Assembly (NCBI RefSeq): GCF_000425745.1
Contig: NZ_AUEA01000019.1
Location: 1-51,898 of the forward strand
Reading direction: 5' to 3'
Length of the DNA: 51,898 nucleotides
DNA from: Pseudomonas cremoricolorata DSM 17059 = NBRC 16634
Lineage (GTDB): Bacteria; Pseudomonadota; Gammaproteobacteria; Pseudomonadales; Pseudomonadaceae
Position numbers and translations under genes: made by a program. This document shows, piece by piece, positions 41,447 to 49,311 of this stretch. The notes below the pieces were generated by a model. The model saw only the letters and a program-made list of their open reading frames with translations, was not told the origin of the DNA and did not search any database. How positions within the stretch are numbered: the first letter of the stretch is position 1; the number at the start of each line of letters is the position of its first letter.

Positions 41447-43213
41447 ATGTCGCTCAAGGAAAGATTCGCCGAAGAGCTGCGCTATTTGCATGAACTGGGC
41501 GATGACTTCGCCCGAGACAACCCGCAGCTTGCACGGTTTCTCGGAAGCAAGGGCAGCGACCCTGACGTGGAGCGGCTGATGGAGGCCTTCGCCTTTCTCA
41601 CCGCCAAGCTGCGGCTGAAACTGGAAGACGACCTTCCGGAACTGACCCATCCGATGTTGCAACTGCTGTGGCCCAACTACCTGCGGCCACTGCCGAGCGC
41701 CACGATCATCCGCTTCACACCACGCCAGCAATCGCTTAGCCAAACGCAGCAGATCGCCAAAGGTTCGCGGCTGTTCTCCAGGCCCGTCGATGGCGTGGCG
41801 TGCGAGTTCCGAACCTGTACACCGGTGAATCTGTACCCGTTCGAAATCAGCACGGTGACCGCAACCCAGACGCTCGATAGCTCGATGGTTGGCATCGCCC
41901 TGACGAGCGTGATCCAACGACCCCTGGACACCCTCGGATGCTCGTCACTGGAATTTCATCTGAGCGGCGACACCCGTACCGCCCGAACACTGTACCTGTG
42001 GATTTCTCAATACCTCAGACACGTCAGCATCACTATCGATGGCGAGGTACGCAGGCTGCCCGCCAGCAGCATTGCCTTCCCCGGTTTCACCCCTGATGAG
42101 GCCTTGCTGCCCTACCCGCGGAACGTGTTCGATGGCTACAGGATTCTGCAGGAGTACTTCATTTTCCCGCAGCGCTTCCACTTCTTCACCCTGACCGGAC
42201 TCGACAAGGTCTGGCCGAGCGCACACGCCAGCCAGTTCGACATCGAGTTTCATTTCAGTCGCCAGTTGCCGGATACCCTGCGAATCGGCAATGCCGATTT
42301 CAGCCTGTTCTGCACCCCGGCAGTCAATCTGTTCGCCCACAGCGCCGAGCCCATCGACCTCTCCGGGCGCGCAGCGCAGATGGAGCTCAAGCCCAAAGGC
42401 GCGCAGCGCAAGGCCTACGAAATTTTCAGCGTGGATCAGGTCATCAGCACTCGCACCACCGGCAACGGCGAGACCGGCGAACACCTGCGCACCTTCCGCG
42501 CCTTCGAATCGTTCGCCCACGAGATCGAACATGTGCAGGGACGCACCGCCCTTTACTACCGACACATGCTCGAAGCATCGCTGAACGAGGAGGGTGTCAC
42601 GCACCGCATGGCCTTCGTGCGGGGCGATGCCAACACCTATATCGGTGAGCTGGAAACAGCCTCCATCGACCTCACCTGCAGCAACCGCGACCTGCCCCTG
42701 GCGTTGGGCATCGGTGATATCAGCGAGCTCACCGAAGCCACACCGCCTCTGGCGACCTACACCAATCTGTGCGCGCCCACTCGCCCCTACCGACCGGTGC
42801 TTGACGGGCAACTGCAGTGGGCGCTGGTCTCCAACATGTCGCTGAACTACCTCTCACTGCTCGCAGCCGAGCCGCTCAAAGCGGTCATCCGCACCTACGA
42901 CTTCGCCGCCCTGCACGATATCCAACAGGCGCGCACCACGCGCAAACGCCTCGACGGTATTCAGGACGTGCACACAGCGCCGCTGGATTGGCTGATCAAT
43001 GGGCAACCGATTCGCGGACTGCACAGCCAACTGAAGCTGGATCAATCCGCCTTCCTCTGCGAAGGCGACCTGTACCTGTTCAGCTGTGTGCTCGCGCACT
43101 TCTTCGCCCTGTACGCCAGCATCAATTCCTTCCATCAACTGGAAGTGATCAACACCACCAACAACGAGCACTACACATGGCCTCTCCAGACCGGCAAGCA
43201 ACCGCTGATCTAG
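41447..43213 (+). CDS. tssF: T6SS baseplate protein TssF (VasA)
   Basis: 588 residues. The N-terminus FAEELRYLHELGDDFARDNPQLARFLG with SDPDVERLMEAFAFLTAKLR is diagnostic. The middle has FPQRFHFFTLTGLDK and the C-terminus has FLCEGDLYLFSCVLAHFFALYASINSFHQL, which is the LAHFFALYASINSF family motif. It is part of the baseplate wedge with TssG. Its last 37 bases overlap the start of tssG, an unusually long overlap. Confidence 0.95.
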   Translation: MSLKERFAEELRYLHELGDDFARDNPQLARFLGSKGSDPDVERLMEAFAFLTAKLRLKLEDDLPELTHPMLQLLWPNYLRPLPSATIIRFTPRQQSLSQTQQIAKGSRLFSRPVDGVACEFRTCTPVNLYPFEISTVTATQTLDSSMVGIALTSVIQRPLDTLGCSSLEFHLSGDTRTARTLYLWISQYLRHVSITIDGEVRRLPASSIAFPGFTPDEALLPYPRNVFDGYRILQEYFIFPQRFHFFTLTGLDKVWPSAHASQFDIEFHFSRQLPDTLRIGNADFSLFCTPAVNLFAHSAEPIDLSGRAAQMELKPKGAQRKAYEIFSVDQVISTRTTGNGETGEHLRTFRAFESFAHEIEHVQGRTALYYRHMLEASLNEEGVTHRMAFVRGDANTYIGELETASIDLTCSNRDLPLALGIGDISELTEATPPLATYTNLCAPTRPYRPVLDGQLQWALVSNMSLNYLSLLAAEPLKAVIRTYDFAALHDIQQARTTRKRLDGIQDVHTAPLDWLINGQPIRGLHSQLKLDQSAFLCEGDLYLFSCVLAHFFALYASINSFHQLEVINTTNNEHYTWPLQTGKQPLI

Positions 43214-44193
43214 CCGACAAGCTGCTCGCCGATGCGCATCAGTACAACTTCTTTCAGTTGTTGGAACGACTGCATGGGCTGCACGGTGACGACCTCGAGC
43301 CGCGCTGGCCAGACCACGCCACACGCCTGCGCGTGCGCCTGGCCAGCGATCCGCGGCTGAGCTTCCCGGTCACCGATGTCTACACGGCAGCACCGATGCC
43401 CGGTGAGCACCAGCGTTATCGCGTGTGCACCACCTTCATGGGCCTGCACGGCACCGATTCGCCCTTGCCCACCTACTATCTGGAGCAGGTGGCCCATGAA
43501 CATGCCCAAGGCCTGGGCGTGCGGCCGGCCTTCTTCGATTTTTTCAACCACTATCTGCTCAGCCTGTTGCACCGCATCTGGCGTAAATACCGCTACTACA
43601 TCCGCTTCCAGTCTGGTGCCCGCGACAGGTTTTCCCAGTACATCTTTGCCCTGCTCGGACTCAACGACCAACAGCTGCGCGGCGCCACCGAACTGCCCTG
43701 GAGTCGACTGCTCAGCTTTGCCGGTGTGATCGCCAGCCGCAGCCGAGCACCCGGCACGGTAGCCGGCATCATTGCCCATTGCTTCGACTTGCAGCAGGTG
43801 CGGATTCGCGAATTCGAAACCCGTGCGGTGCCCATCGCCACTCGGCAGCGGGTAAGCCTGGGGCAGGCCAACGGTGCCCTTGGGCGTAGTTTCTCGATCG
43901 GCAGCCGCACACGTACTCGCAGCAGCAAATTCATCATCGTCATCAGCGAACTCGACCAGACCCAACTGCGGGAGCTGCTGCCCAGCGGTATCAATTTCGG
44001 TCGCCTGCGGGCGCTGATCGACTTTCTGCTACGCGATGGGCTGGCCTACGATCTGGAGTTGCACCTCAAGCACAACGCCCTGTCGCCGTTCTGCCTGCAC
44101 CGCAACCAGAGCGCCTATCTAGGCTGGACCAGCTTTGTCGACGACAGGCACGGCACGGTCCGCCCTGTGGTGCGATTCAGGGGGCGCTCATGA
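43177..44193 (+). CDS. tssG: T6SS baseplate protein TssG (VasB)
   Basis: 338 residues. The N-terminal motif YNFFQLLERLHG, RVCTTFMGLHGTDSPLPTYYLE and FFDFFNHYLLSLLHRIWRKYRY are the TssG signatures. The C-terminal part ends LHRNQSAYLGWTSFVDD. The start at 43177 lies within tssF, with an upstream AACGAGCA only weakly like a ribosome-binding site, which fits reinitiation or coupling. It forms the baseplate wedge with TssE, TssF and TssK. Confidence 0.93.
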   Translation: MASPDRQATADLADKLLADAHQYNFFQLLERLHGLHGDDLEPRWPDHATRLRVRLASDPRLSFPVTDVYTAAPMPGEHQRYRVCTTFMGLHGTDSPLPTYYLEQVAHEHAQGLGVRPAFFDFFNHYLLSLLHRIWRKYRYYIRFQSGARDRFSQYIFALLGLNDQQLRGATELPWSRLLSFAGVIASRSRAPGTVAGIIAHCFDLQQVRIREFETRAVPIATRQRVSLGQANGALGRSFSIGSRTRTRSSKFIIVISELDQTQLRELLPSGINFGRLRALIDFLLRDGLAYDLELHLKHNALSPFCLHRNQSAYLGWTSFVDDRHGTVRPVVRFRGRS

Positions 44194-44750
44194 GCCACTT
44201 GATCCTGAGCATCGTCAACCTCGATCAATTGCTGCCCACTGCCATCGCCCGCCACTCTTTCGGCCGTATCGGCGGCACCATCGGCAGCGCAGGCACCACC
44301 TGGCTGCTGGACGATCGCGAACACACCATTGCACCTGTGCACTGTGAAATTCGCTGGATCGAGGGCGGCTTCTGCGTGATCGACTGCTGCCAGCGTACCT
44401 ATCTGAACGACAGCACCCTCCCCCTGAATGGCTGGTCGGCCATGCGTTTGGCGGAGGGTGACCAACTGCGCATCGGCGCCTACCGAATCCGCGTGCAGCG
44501 CTCGCCGAACGCCGCGCTCGCACTGGACGATGTGTTCGACCCTAACCTGCGAGGCATCGACACGCTGATCGGCGGATGGCCTGAACACGTCCAGCCGGCA
44601 CAAGAGCATGCCTGCCTGGTCAGCGACCTCCGTGCATTCTTAGAGCCCGGCCCCGACAGCGACCCGCTCGCTGCTATGCATGGGCTCAAGGGTCAAGAGG
44701 TCTGGCCAGTGGATGCCCTTGAGCGCCTGCTTGACGGAGAGCATCCATGA
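44190..44750 (+). CDS. Short FHA-domain-like T6SS accessory protein
   Basis: 186 residues. The N-terminal 100 residues look like a forkhead-associated domain: FGRIGGTIGSAG, then HCEIRWIEGGFCVID, NDSTLPLNGW and LAEGDQLRIGAYRIRV. The canonical phosphothreonine-binding Ser of the SxxH motif is not obvious. TagH/Fha1 proteins are usually about 400 residues or more, so this lacks the long C-terminal region. It overlaps tssG and tssJ by ATGA at both ends, so it is an integral part of the operon. It could sense phosphorylation in a Ppk/Pph-type switch, but no kinase or phosphatase gene is in the window. Confidence 0.7.
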   Translation: MSHLILSIVNLDQLLPTAIARHSFGRIGGTIGSAGTTWLLDDREHTIAPVHCEIRWIEGGFCVIDCCQRTYLNDSTLPLNGWSAMRLAEGDQLRIGAYRIRVQRSPNAALALDDVFDPNLRGIDTLIGGWPEHVQPAQEHACLVSDLRAFLEPGPDSDPLAAMHGLKGQEVWPVDALERLLDGEHP

Positions 44751-45535
44751 ACCGGCAGGCCTCCATCCTCACACTGTTTGCGCTGACGCTGATTCTCTCG
44801 GCCTGCACGTCGCTGAGCAGAATGGGCCAGGTGGCGATGAACCCCTCCTTGCCCATAGGGCCGCCCGGGGACCATCCCACGCAAATCGCCTTCAGTATCA
44901 ATGCCAGCCCCACCCTCAATGGCAACCCGAACAGCGCAGCGTCGTGGACCGAACCGAACGACGCCCTGGAGCCCAGCCCCTATGCCGTCAGCCTCACCGC
45001 CGGCGACCCTTACGCACTGACGGAGAAAGTCGGGGAGCTGCTCGAGTACCTTCAGGAGCAGTTCCCTGCAATGTCCCCCGTGCCCCTGCCTGAGGAGGAT
45101 GCTCCGGCGCATTCACCTCTGCACGAAAGCACGCCTGGCAGCTATGGCGACCCCGAGGTGCTGCTGAGCCTGCCGGATACGCCCCAGGTGGCCACACAAC
45201 CTGTCGCCACGCCGATCGCCATCAAGATCCTGCAACTGCGCGACGACTCCCTGCTGCGCAACAGCCTGTATCAGCTACTGGACCAGGACCCTGCCAAGAC
45301 GCTGCGCAGCACCTACGTACGCGATGACGACTACCTGCTGCACCCCGGCCAGTTCAAGTTCATCCCATTCGTCGCGATCGACGCCGAGACACGCTACGTC
45401 GCAGTGATCGCCGATTACCGCAATCAGGACGACGCCACCTGGCAGCAGGTGCTGCGTATCCCGCCGCGCGGTCGGCAGATCGTGCTTTCGGTGCTGCTCA
45501 ACGACACCCAAGTCGTGCTCAAGGAAGAAGACTGA
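44747..45535 (+). CDS. tssJ: T6SS outer-membrane lipoprotein TssJ
   Basis: 262 residues. The lipoprotein signal ends in the lipobox LSAC with the acylated Cys at residue 20. The transthyretin-like domain shows QIAFSINASPTLNGNPN at the start and IAIKILQLRDDSLL, LHPGQFKFIPFVAIDAETRYVAVIADYRN at the end. Between them, about residues 75-155 form a Pro/Glu-rich insertion not found in the usual 150-190-residue TssJ. It contacts the C-terminal part of TssM in the periplasm. The start overlaps the FHA gene stop. Confidence 0.85.
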   Translation: MNRQASILTLFALTLILSACTSLSRMGQVAMNPSLPIGPPGDHPTQIAFSINASPTLNGNPNSAASWTEPNDALEPSPYAVSLTAGDPYALTEKVGELLEYLQEQFPAMSPVPLPEEDAPAHSPLHESTPGSYGDPEVLLSLPDTPQVATQPVATPIAIKILQLRDDSLLRNSLYQLLDQDPAKTLRSTYVRDDDYLLHPGQFKFIPFVAIDAETRYVAVIADYRNQDDATWQQVLRIPPRGRQIVLSVLLNDTQVVLKEED

Positions 45536-45577
45536 TGGTGCCGCTGCTCTCGTTACTCACCCTGACATGGAACGCTC

Positions 45578-46915
45578 ATGAGCTCTCGTAACCCTGTTCT
45601 CTGGCCCGAAGGCCTGTTCGTCAAACCGCAGCACTTCCAGCATGCATTCAGGTCTGGCGAGGCCGCACTTCATCAACGCCTCGCCAGCCTCAATGCCGCT
45701 TTCTATGGATTCAGTGAACTGCAGTTGAACGACGAATACCTGAGCCTCGGCAAGATTGCCATCACTCGCGCGCGAGGCATCATGCCCGATGGAACGGTGT
45801 TCGACATTCCCGCTGACCTGCCCCCTCCGCCACCGCTGGAAATCCACGACGACGGTTCAAAGGACAGCGCGGTTTACCTGTGCCTGCCACTGCGCACCGA
45901 GGGCGGCCGTGAAGTGAGCTGGCCCGACAACGCGGCCAATTTCCGGTATCGCGCTCAGGCGCAAGAAATCAAGGACACCCACAGCGCCGACGGTGACCTT
46001 GTAAAGATCGACCTGGCCGTGCCCAACCTGCAACTCAAACGCACCGCCCAGGACAGCAGCGCCTACACCCATCTGGTGCTGACACGCATCCTCGAACGTC
46101 GTCCCGACGGCAGCCTACGATTGGACGAAGCGTTCTATCCTGCCAGCGTGTCGGTGCGGGCAGTGCCGGCATTGCAGCGTTTTCTTGAAGAAATCACCAA
46201 CACCCTGCGCGAGCGGGCGCGCAACCTCGCCGCACGCATCGGGGCTAGCGGACAGTCAGGCATCGCCGATATCCGCGACTTCAACCTGTTGCAAGCCATG
46301 AATCGCTGGTGGCCTTGTTTCCTGCATCTGTCCAGGCAAGCCCAGATCCATCCAGAACAGCTCTACCTGTGCATGAGCCAGGCCTGCGGTGAGCTTGTGA
46401 CATTCACCGATGAAACCCGATTGCCGCAGGAATACCCTGCCTATCTGCACACAGCCCTGCACGAGTCGTTCAAACCTCTCCAAGACACACTGCGCAGAGC
46501 GCTGAGCACGGTTCTGCAACCGCGTGCCGTATCGCTGCCCTTGCAGGCGCTGGAATATGGGGTGCTGACCAGCACGCTGGAAGACCGGCGGCTGATCGAC
46601 GAAGCGGAGTTCATCCTCGCCGTACGCGCGCACTTGCCTGCGCACACCTTGCGCCAGATGTTCGTGCAGAAAGCCAAGATCACCTCCCTGGAATCGCTGA
46701 ACGAACTGGTGCCACTGCAACTGCCGGGCATCGCTCTGGTGCCCCTGCCGGTCGCCCCACGCGACCTGCCCTTCCACGCGGGCTTCAGCTACTTCGAACT
46801 GAACCGGCGTGATCCGTCGTGGGCATGCATGAAGTCGGCCAATGGCTTCGGTATCCACATCGCCGGGGAGTTCCCGGGGCTTGAGCTGCAGTTCTGGGCC
46901 ATCAGGAGTGAATGA
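45578..46915 (+). CDS. tssK: T6SS baseplate protein TssK
   Basis: 445 residues, normal length. The N-terminus NPVLWPEGLFVKPQHFQ is the most conserved TssK motif, followed by LNAAFYGFSELQLND. The later segments YLCMSQACGELVTF and FHAGFSYFELNRRDP (the C-terminal domain that touches TssL/TssM) are also typical. TssK joins the baseplate to the membrane complex. The stop is one base before the tssL start. Confidence 0.95.
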   Translation: MSSRNPVLWPEGLFVKPQHFQHAFRSGEAALHQRLASLNAAFYGFSELQLNDEYLSLGKIAITRARGIMPDGTVFDIPADLPPPPPLEIHDDGSKDSAVYLCLPLRTEGGREVSWPDNAANFRYRAQAQEIKDTHSADGDLVKIDLAVPNLQLKRTAQDSSAYTHLVLTRILERRPDGSLRLDEAFYPASVSVRAVPALQRFLEEITNTLRERARNLAARIGASGQSGIADIRDFNLLQAMNRWWPCFLHLSRQAQIHPEQLYLCMSQACGELVTFTDETRLPQEYPAYLHTALHESFKPLQDTLRRALSTVLQPRAVSLPLQALEYGVLTSTLEDRRLIDEAEFILAVRAHLPAHTLRQMFVQKAKITSLESLNELVPLQLPGIALVPLPVAPRDLPFHAGFSYFELNRRDPSWACMKSANGFGIHIAGEFPGLELQFWAIRSE

Positions 46916-46916
46916 A

Positions 46917-47753
46917 ATGGAAGCCTGCAACGGTGCGCAGATACCCTCAGACACAGCTCAAGCCACGGAAACTCAGTGGGGCACGATAGACCTTACCGGT
47001 TCAGACCAGAAATCGCCCCGCGAATCTGTCGATGACGGCTACCCCGCCGACCCGCAGTTCCAGCTAAGAGGCACCCACGCCAACAAGATGCTGGATGCCG
47101 CATTACCCCTGCTGGGGCTGGTGATGCGCCTGCGCACCCTCGACTCTCTGCCGAACATCAGCGCCGTACACCAGCAGGTGATCGGGCAGATCAACAACAT
47201 CCGCGAAGAGATGCGCCAGCAAGGTTACGACCCTGCTCAACTGGTGGCGTACTCATACGTTCTGTGCCTGCACATCGACGAGGCCGTGATGGAGCGCCCC
47301 TGGGGCAGAAGCAGTTGCTGGAGCCAGGAGCCTCTACTGAGCCTCTTCCACGACGAGACCTGGGGCGGGGAGAAGGTCTTCACCGTGCTCGGCCGACTGA
47401 TGCACGAGCCTGAGCGCTTCCAGGACGTACTGGAGTTCACCTACTTCGCTTTGTGTCTGGGCCTGAAGGGCAAGTACGCCATCGCCCCGAAGGGTGAAGA
47501 AACCCTGAACAGCCTGATCCACCAACTGCACGGGATCATTCGCGAACGTCGTGGCCCGCCCCCACAAGAGGTCTGTGCGCCCTATGCCAACGTTGCCCCG
47601 CGCAACTTTCGCATGCACCGACGATGGCCCTGGTGGAGCCCGTTGGTTATCTGCGCATTGGTCATGGCACTGGCCTACGGCAGCTACAGCCACCGCTTGC
47701 ACCAGATCACCACCGAGGTGCTGGGCTCGCTCAACGGCATCTTGCTGCAGTGA
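46917..47753 (+). CDS. tssL: T6SS membrane-complex subunit TssL (DotU)
   Basis: 278 residues. After a polar N-terminal 50 residues comes the DotU helical domain: NKMLDAALPLLGLVMRLR, YDPAQLVAYSYVLCLHIDEAVM, LFHDETWGGEKVFTVL and FTYFALCLGLKGKYAI. One C-terminal membrane helix (PWWSPLVICALVMALAYGSY) anchors it. There is no OmpA-like peptidoglycan-binding extension. AGGAG lies just before the ATG at 46917, overlapping the tssK end. Confidence 0.94.
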   Translation: MEACNGAQIPSDTAQATETQWGTIDLTGSDQKSPRESVDDGYPADPQFQLRGTHANKMLDAALPLLGLVMRLRTLDSLPNISAVHQQVIGQINNIREEMRQQGYDPAQLVAYSYVLCLHIDEAVMERPWGRSSCWSQEPLLSLFHDETWGGEKVFTVLGRLMHEPERFQDVLEFTYFALCLGLKGKYAIAPKGEETLNSLIHQLHGIIRERRGPPPQEVCAPYANVAPRNFRMHRRWPWWSPLVICALVMALAYGSYSHRLHQITTEVLGSLNGILLQ

Positions 47754-47884
47754 AGCGACGAGCACCCCACGACTGACTTCAACCGATTAGCGAGGCCATC
47801 GCCTCGTTGACAAGCCCATCGCTCCCGATGGCCACGCCACCTCCGGTGCGCGTGCTTATCCACATGGACGCAGGAGAAACTGCC

Positions 47885-48409
47885 ATGCCAACACCCGCTT
47901 ACATCAGGATCAACGGCACTACCCAAGGCAACATCACCCAAGGTGCCTTCACCGCAGACTCGGTGGGCAACTCCTACCAGGAAGGGCACGAGGACCAGAT
48001 TCTGGTGCAGGAGATCAAACACCGGATCACCGTTCCAACGGACCCGCAGAGCGGTCAGCCGGCCGGCCAACGCGTACACGAGTCGCTGACCTTCACGTGC
48101 ACGTTGAACAAGGCAGTACCCCTGCTCTACAGCGCGCTTACACATGGGGAGGTTCTCAATGACGTCGAGCTCAGTTGGTACCGGACCTCGATCGAGGGCA
48201 TTCAGGAGCATTTCTTCACAACCAGGCTCACTGACGCCGTGATCGTTGGCATAGATCTGGAACTACCACACGTTCAGAACCCTGCCAACGCGAACTTCAC
48301 TCAATTCGTCAGGGTGTCGTTGGCCTACCGTCGCATCGATTGGGAGCACATTGTCGCGAGTACGGCAGCTGCCGACGACTGGCGCAAACCCAAAGAGGTT
48401 GCGGCCTGA
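47885..48409 (+). CDS. hcp: Hcp, T6SS tube protein
   Basis: 174 residues. The start PAYIRINGTTQGNITQGAF and the segments HRITVPTDPQSGQPAGQRVHE and FTQFVRVSLAYRRIDWEH are typical of Hcp1-like proteins, which stack as hexamer rings to form the expelled tube and carry small effectors. AGGAGA is 8 bp before the ATG. A 131-bp gap from tssL leaves room for its own promoter. A stem-loop follows the stop. No fused C-terminal toxin domain is present. Confidence 0.95.
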   Translation: MPTPAYIRINGTTQGNITQGAFTADSVGNSYQEGHEDQILVQEIKHRITVPTDPQSGQPAGQRVHESLTFTCTLNKAVPLLYSALTHGEVLNDVELSWYRTSIEGIQEHFFTTRLTDAVIVGIDLELPHVQNPANANFTQFVRVSLAYRRIDWEHIVASTAAADDWRKPKEVAA

Positions 48410-48421
48410 TCTAGCGAGGTG

Positions 48422-48453
48422 CAGACCGGGCAGATTCATAGCTGTCCGGTCTG
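48422..48453 (+). terminator. 12-bp stem-loop after hcp
   Basis: CAGACCGGGCAG at 48422-48433 pairs with 48442-48453 across an 8-base loop, with one G-U pair. It begins 13 bases after the hcp stop codon. The T-run of an intrinsic terminator is missing, so it may be a 3'-protecting hairpin that raises hcp mRNA over the downstream effector message. Confidence 0.45.
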
Positions 48454-48485
48454 TCCTGACCCTCAGCCGGCGATGAGGAGCGCTC

Positions 48486-48629
48486 ATGCCAGCCCCATCT
48501 GATTTTCCCGACAGCTTCGGACTTCAGCCAGTACGGGCCGTACCCAGTCGATGCGGATTGACTAACACCCATGCCTGCCGGGGCACCCCGGTGCGGTGCA
48601 CACACCACGGAAGGTTCGCACATGACTGA
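48486..48629 (+). CDS. Possible small open reading frame between hcp and the effector gene
   Basis: A 47-codon frame starts with ATG at 48486, preceded by GAGGAG with a 5-bp spacer, the best ribosome-binding site in this gap. Its stop overlaps the start of the effector gene (ATGACTGA), which would allow coupled translation. I do not recognise the product; it has no signal peptide or membrane segment. It could be a leader, a decayed adaptor gene or chance. Confidence 0.3.
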   Translation: MPAPSDFPDSFGLQPVRAVPSRCGLTNTHACRGTPVRCTHHGRFAHD

Positions 48630-49299
48630 CGCCCGCGTAAGCAGCGCAACCTCCAAACGCGCCTGCAGCGTGCGCGTGCCGATTCTTCCGGTGCGCTACG
48701 CCATCGTTCCACGCAGCGGCGATGCCCCCGCAGTGCGTTACGCCGAGGCCGGTTTTGCCCTCGAACGACAGTTTCCATCCCTGAAGCATTCTGCCTACAC
48801 CCTGCGTGCCCTTCGCCATGGCTACATCTACGTCTTCATGAAGGGCACAGAAGGCAACAAGCTGCTCGTCCACGAGTACGACGGTGAGGGCAACTACAAG
48901 GAATTGCGCTACCGCGGCCTGGAAAACTACGACCAGCGCAGCAGCTACCTGCCCGGCCGTGCCATGGGCTGGGTCTGGGCCGACACCGACAAGGACATCG
49001 CCAGCGAGGTGTGGATCGGCTACAGCCCACACCTGTGGACCAATGCAGTCACCGCCCGCATCAGCGAATCGCTGACACTGCGCAAACGACACATGCGCCA
49101 GTTGAACATCGCCGAGCTGATCGACGGCAAACCGGATCACTCCAGCCAGCCTCACGTGCTGCCAGTCACTACCCTGCAGCGCTGGGTGGAAGACTTCAAA
49201 CCTGCCGATCAACGTATGCCGCTGAGCTGGAGCAGCCATGCGCCAGCCGATACGTTGCACATCGGCAACCTCATGGGCATGGCCAAGGCCTACCCCTAG
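48622..49299 (+). CDS. N-terminal fragment of the split VasX-like effector (225 residues)
   Basis: If the amber codon is real, ribosomes starting at 48622 make only this piece. It contains the conserved T6SS-targeting N-terminal region (about residues 15-225) and no membrane segments, so alone it should not be toxic. Confidence 0.6.
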   Translation: MTDARVSSATSKRACSVRVPILPVRYAIVPRSGDAPAVRYAEAGFALERQFPSLKHSAYTLRALRHGYIYVFMKGTEGNKLLVHEYDGEGNYKELRYRGLENYDQRSSYLPGRAMGWVWADTDKDIASEVWIGYSPHLWTNAVTARISESLTLRKRHMRQLNIAELIDGKPDHSSQPHVLPVTTLQRWVEDFKPADQRMPLSWSSHAPADTLHIGNLMGMAKAYP

Positions 49300-49311
49300 A
49301 CCCGCCCGAAG

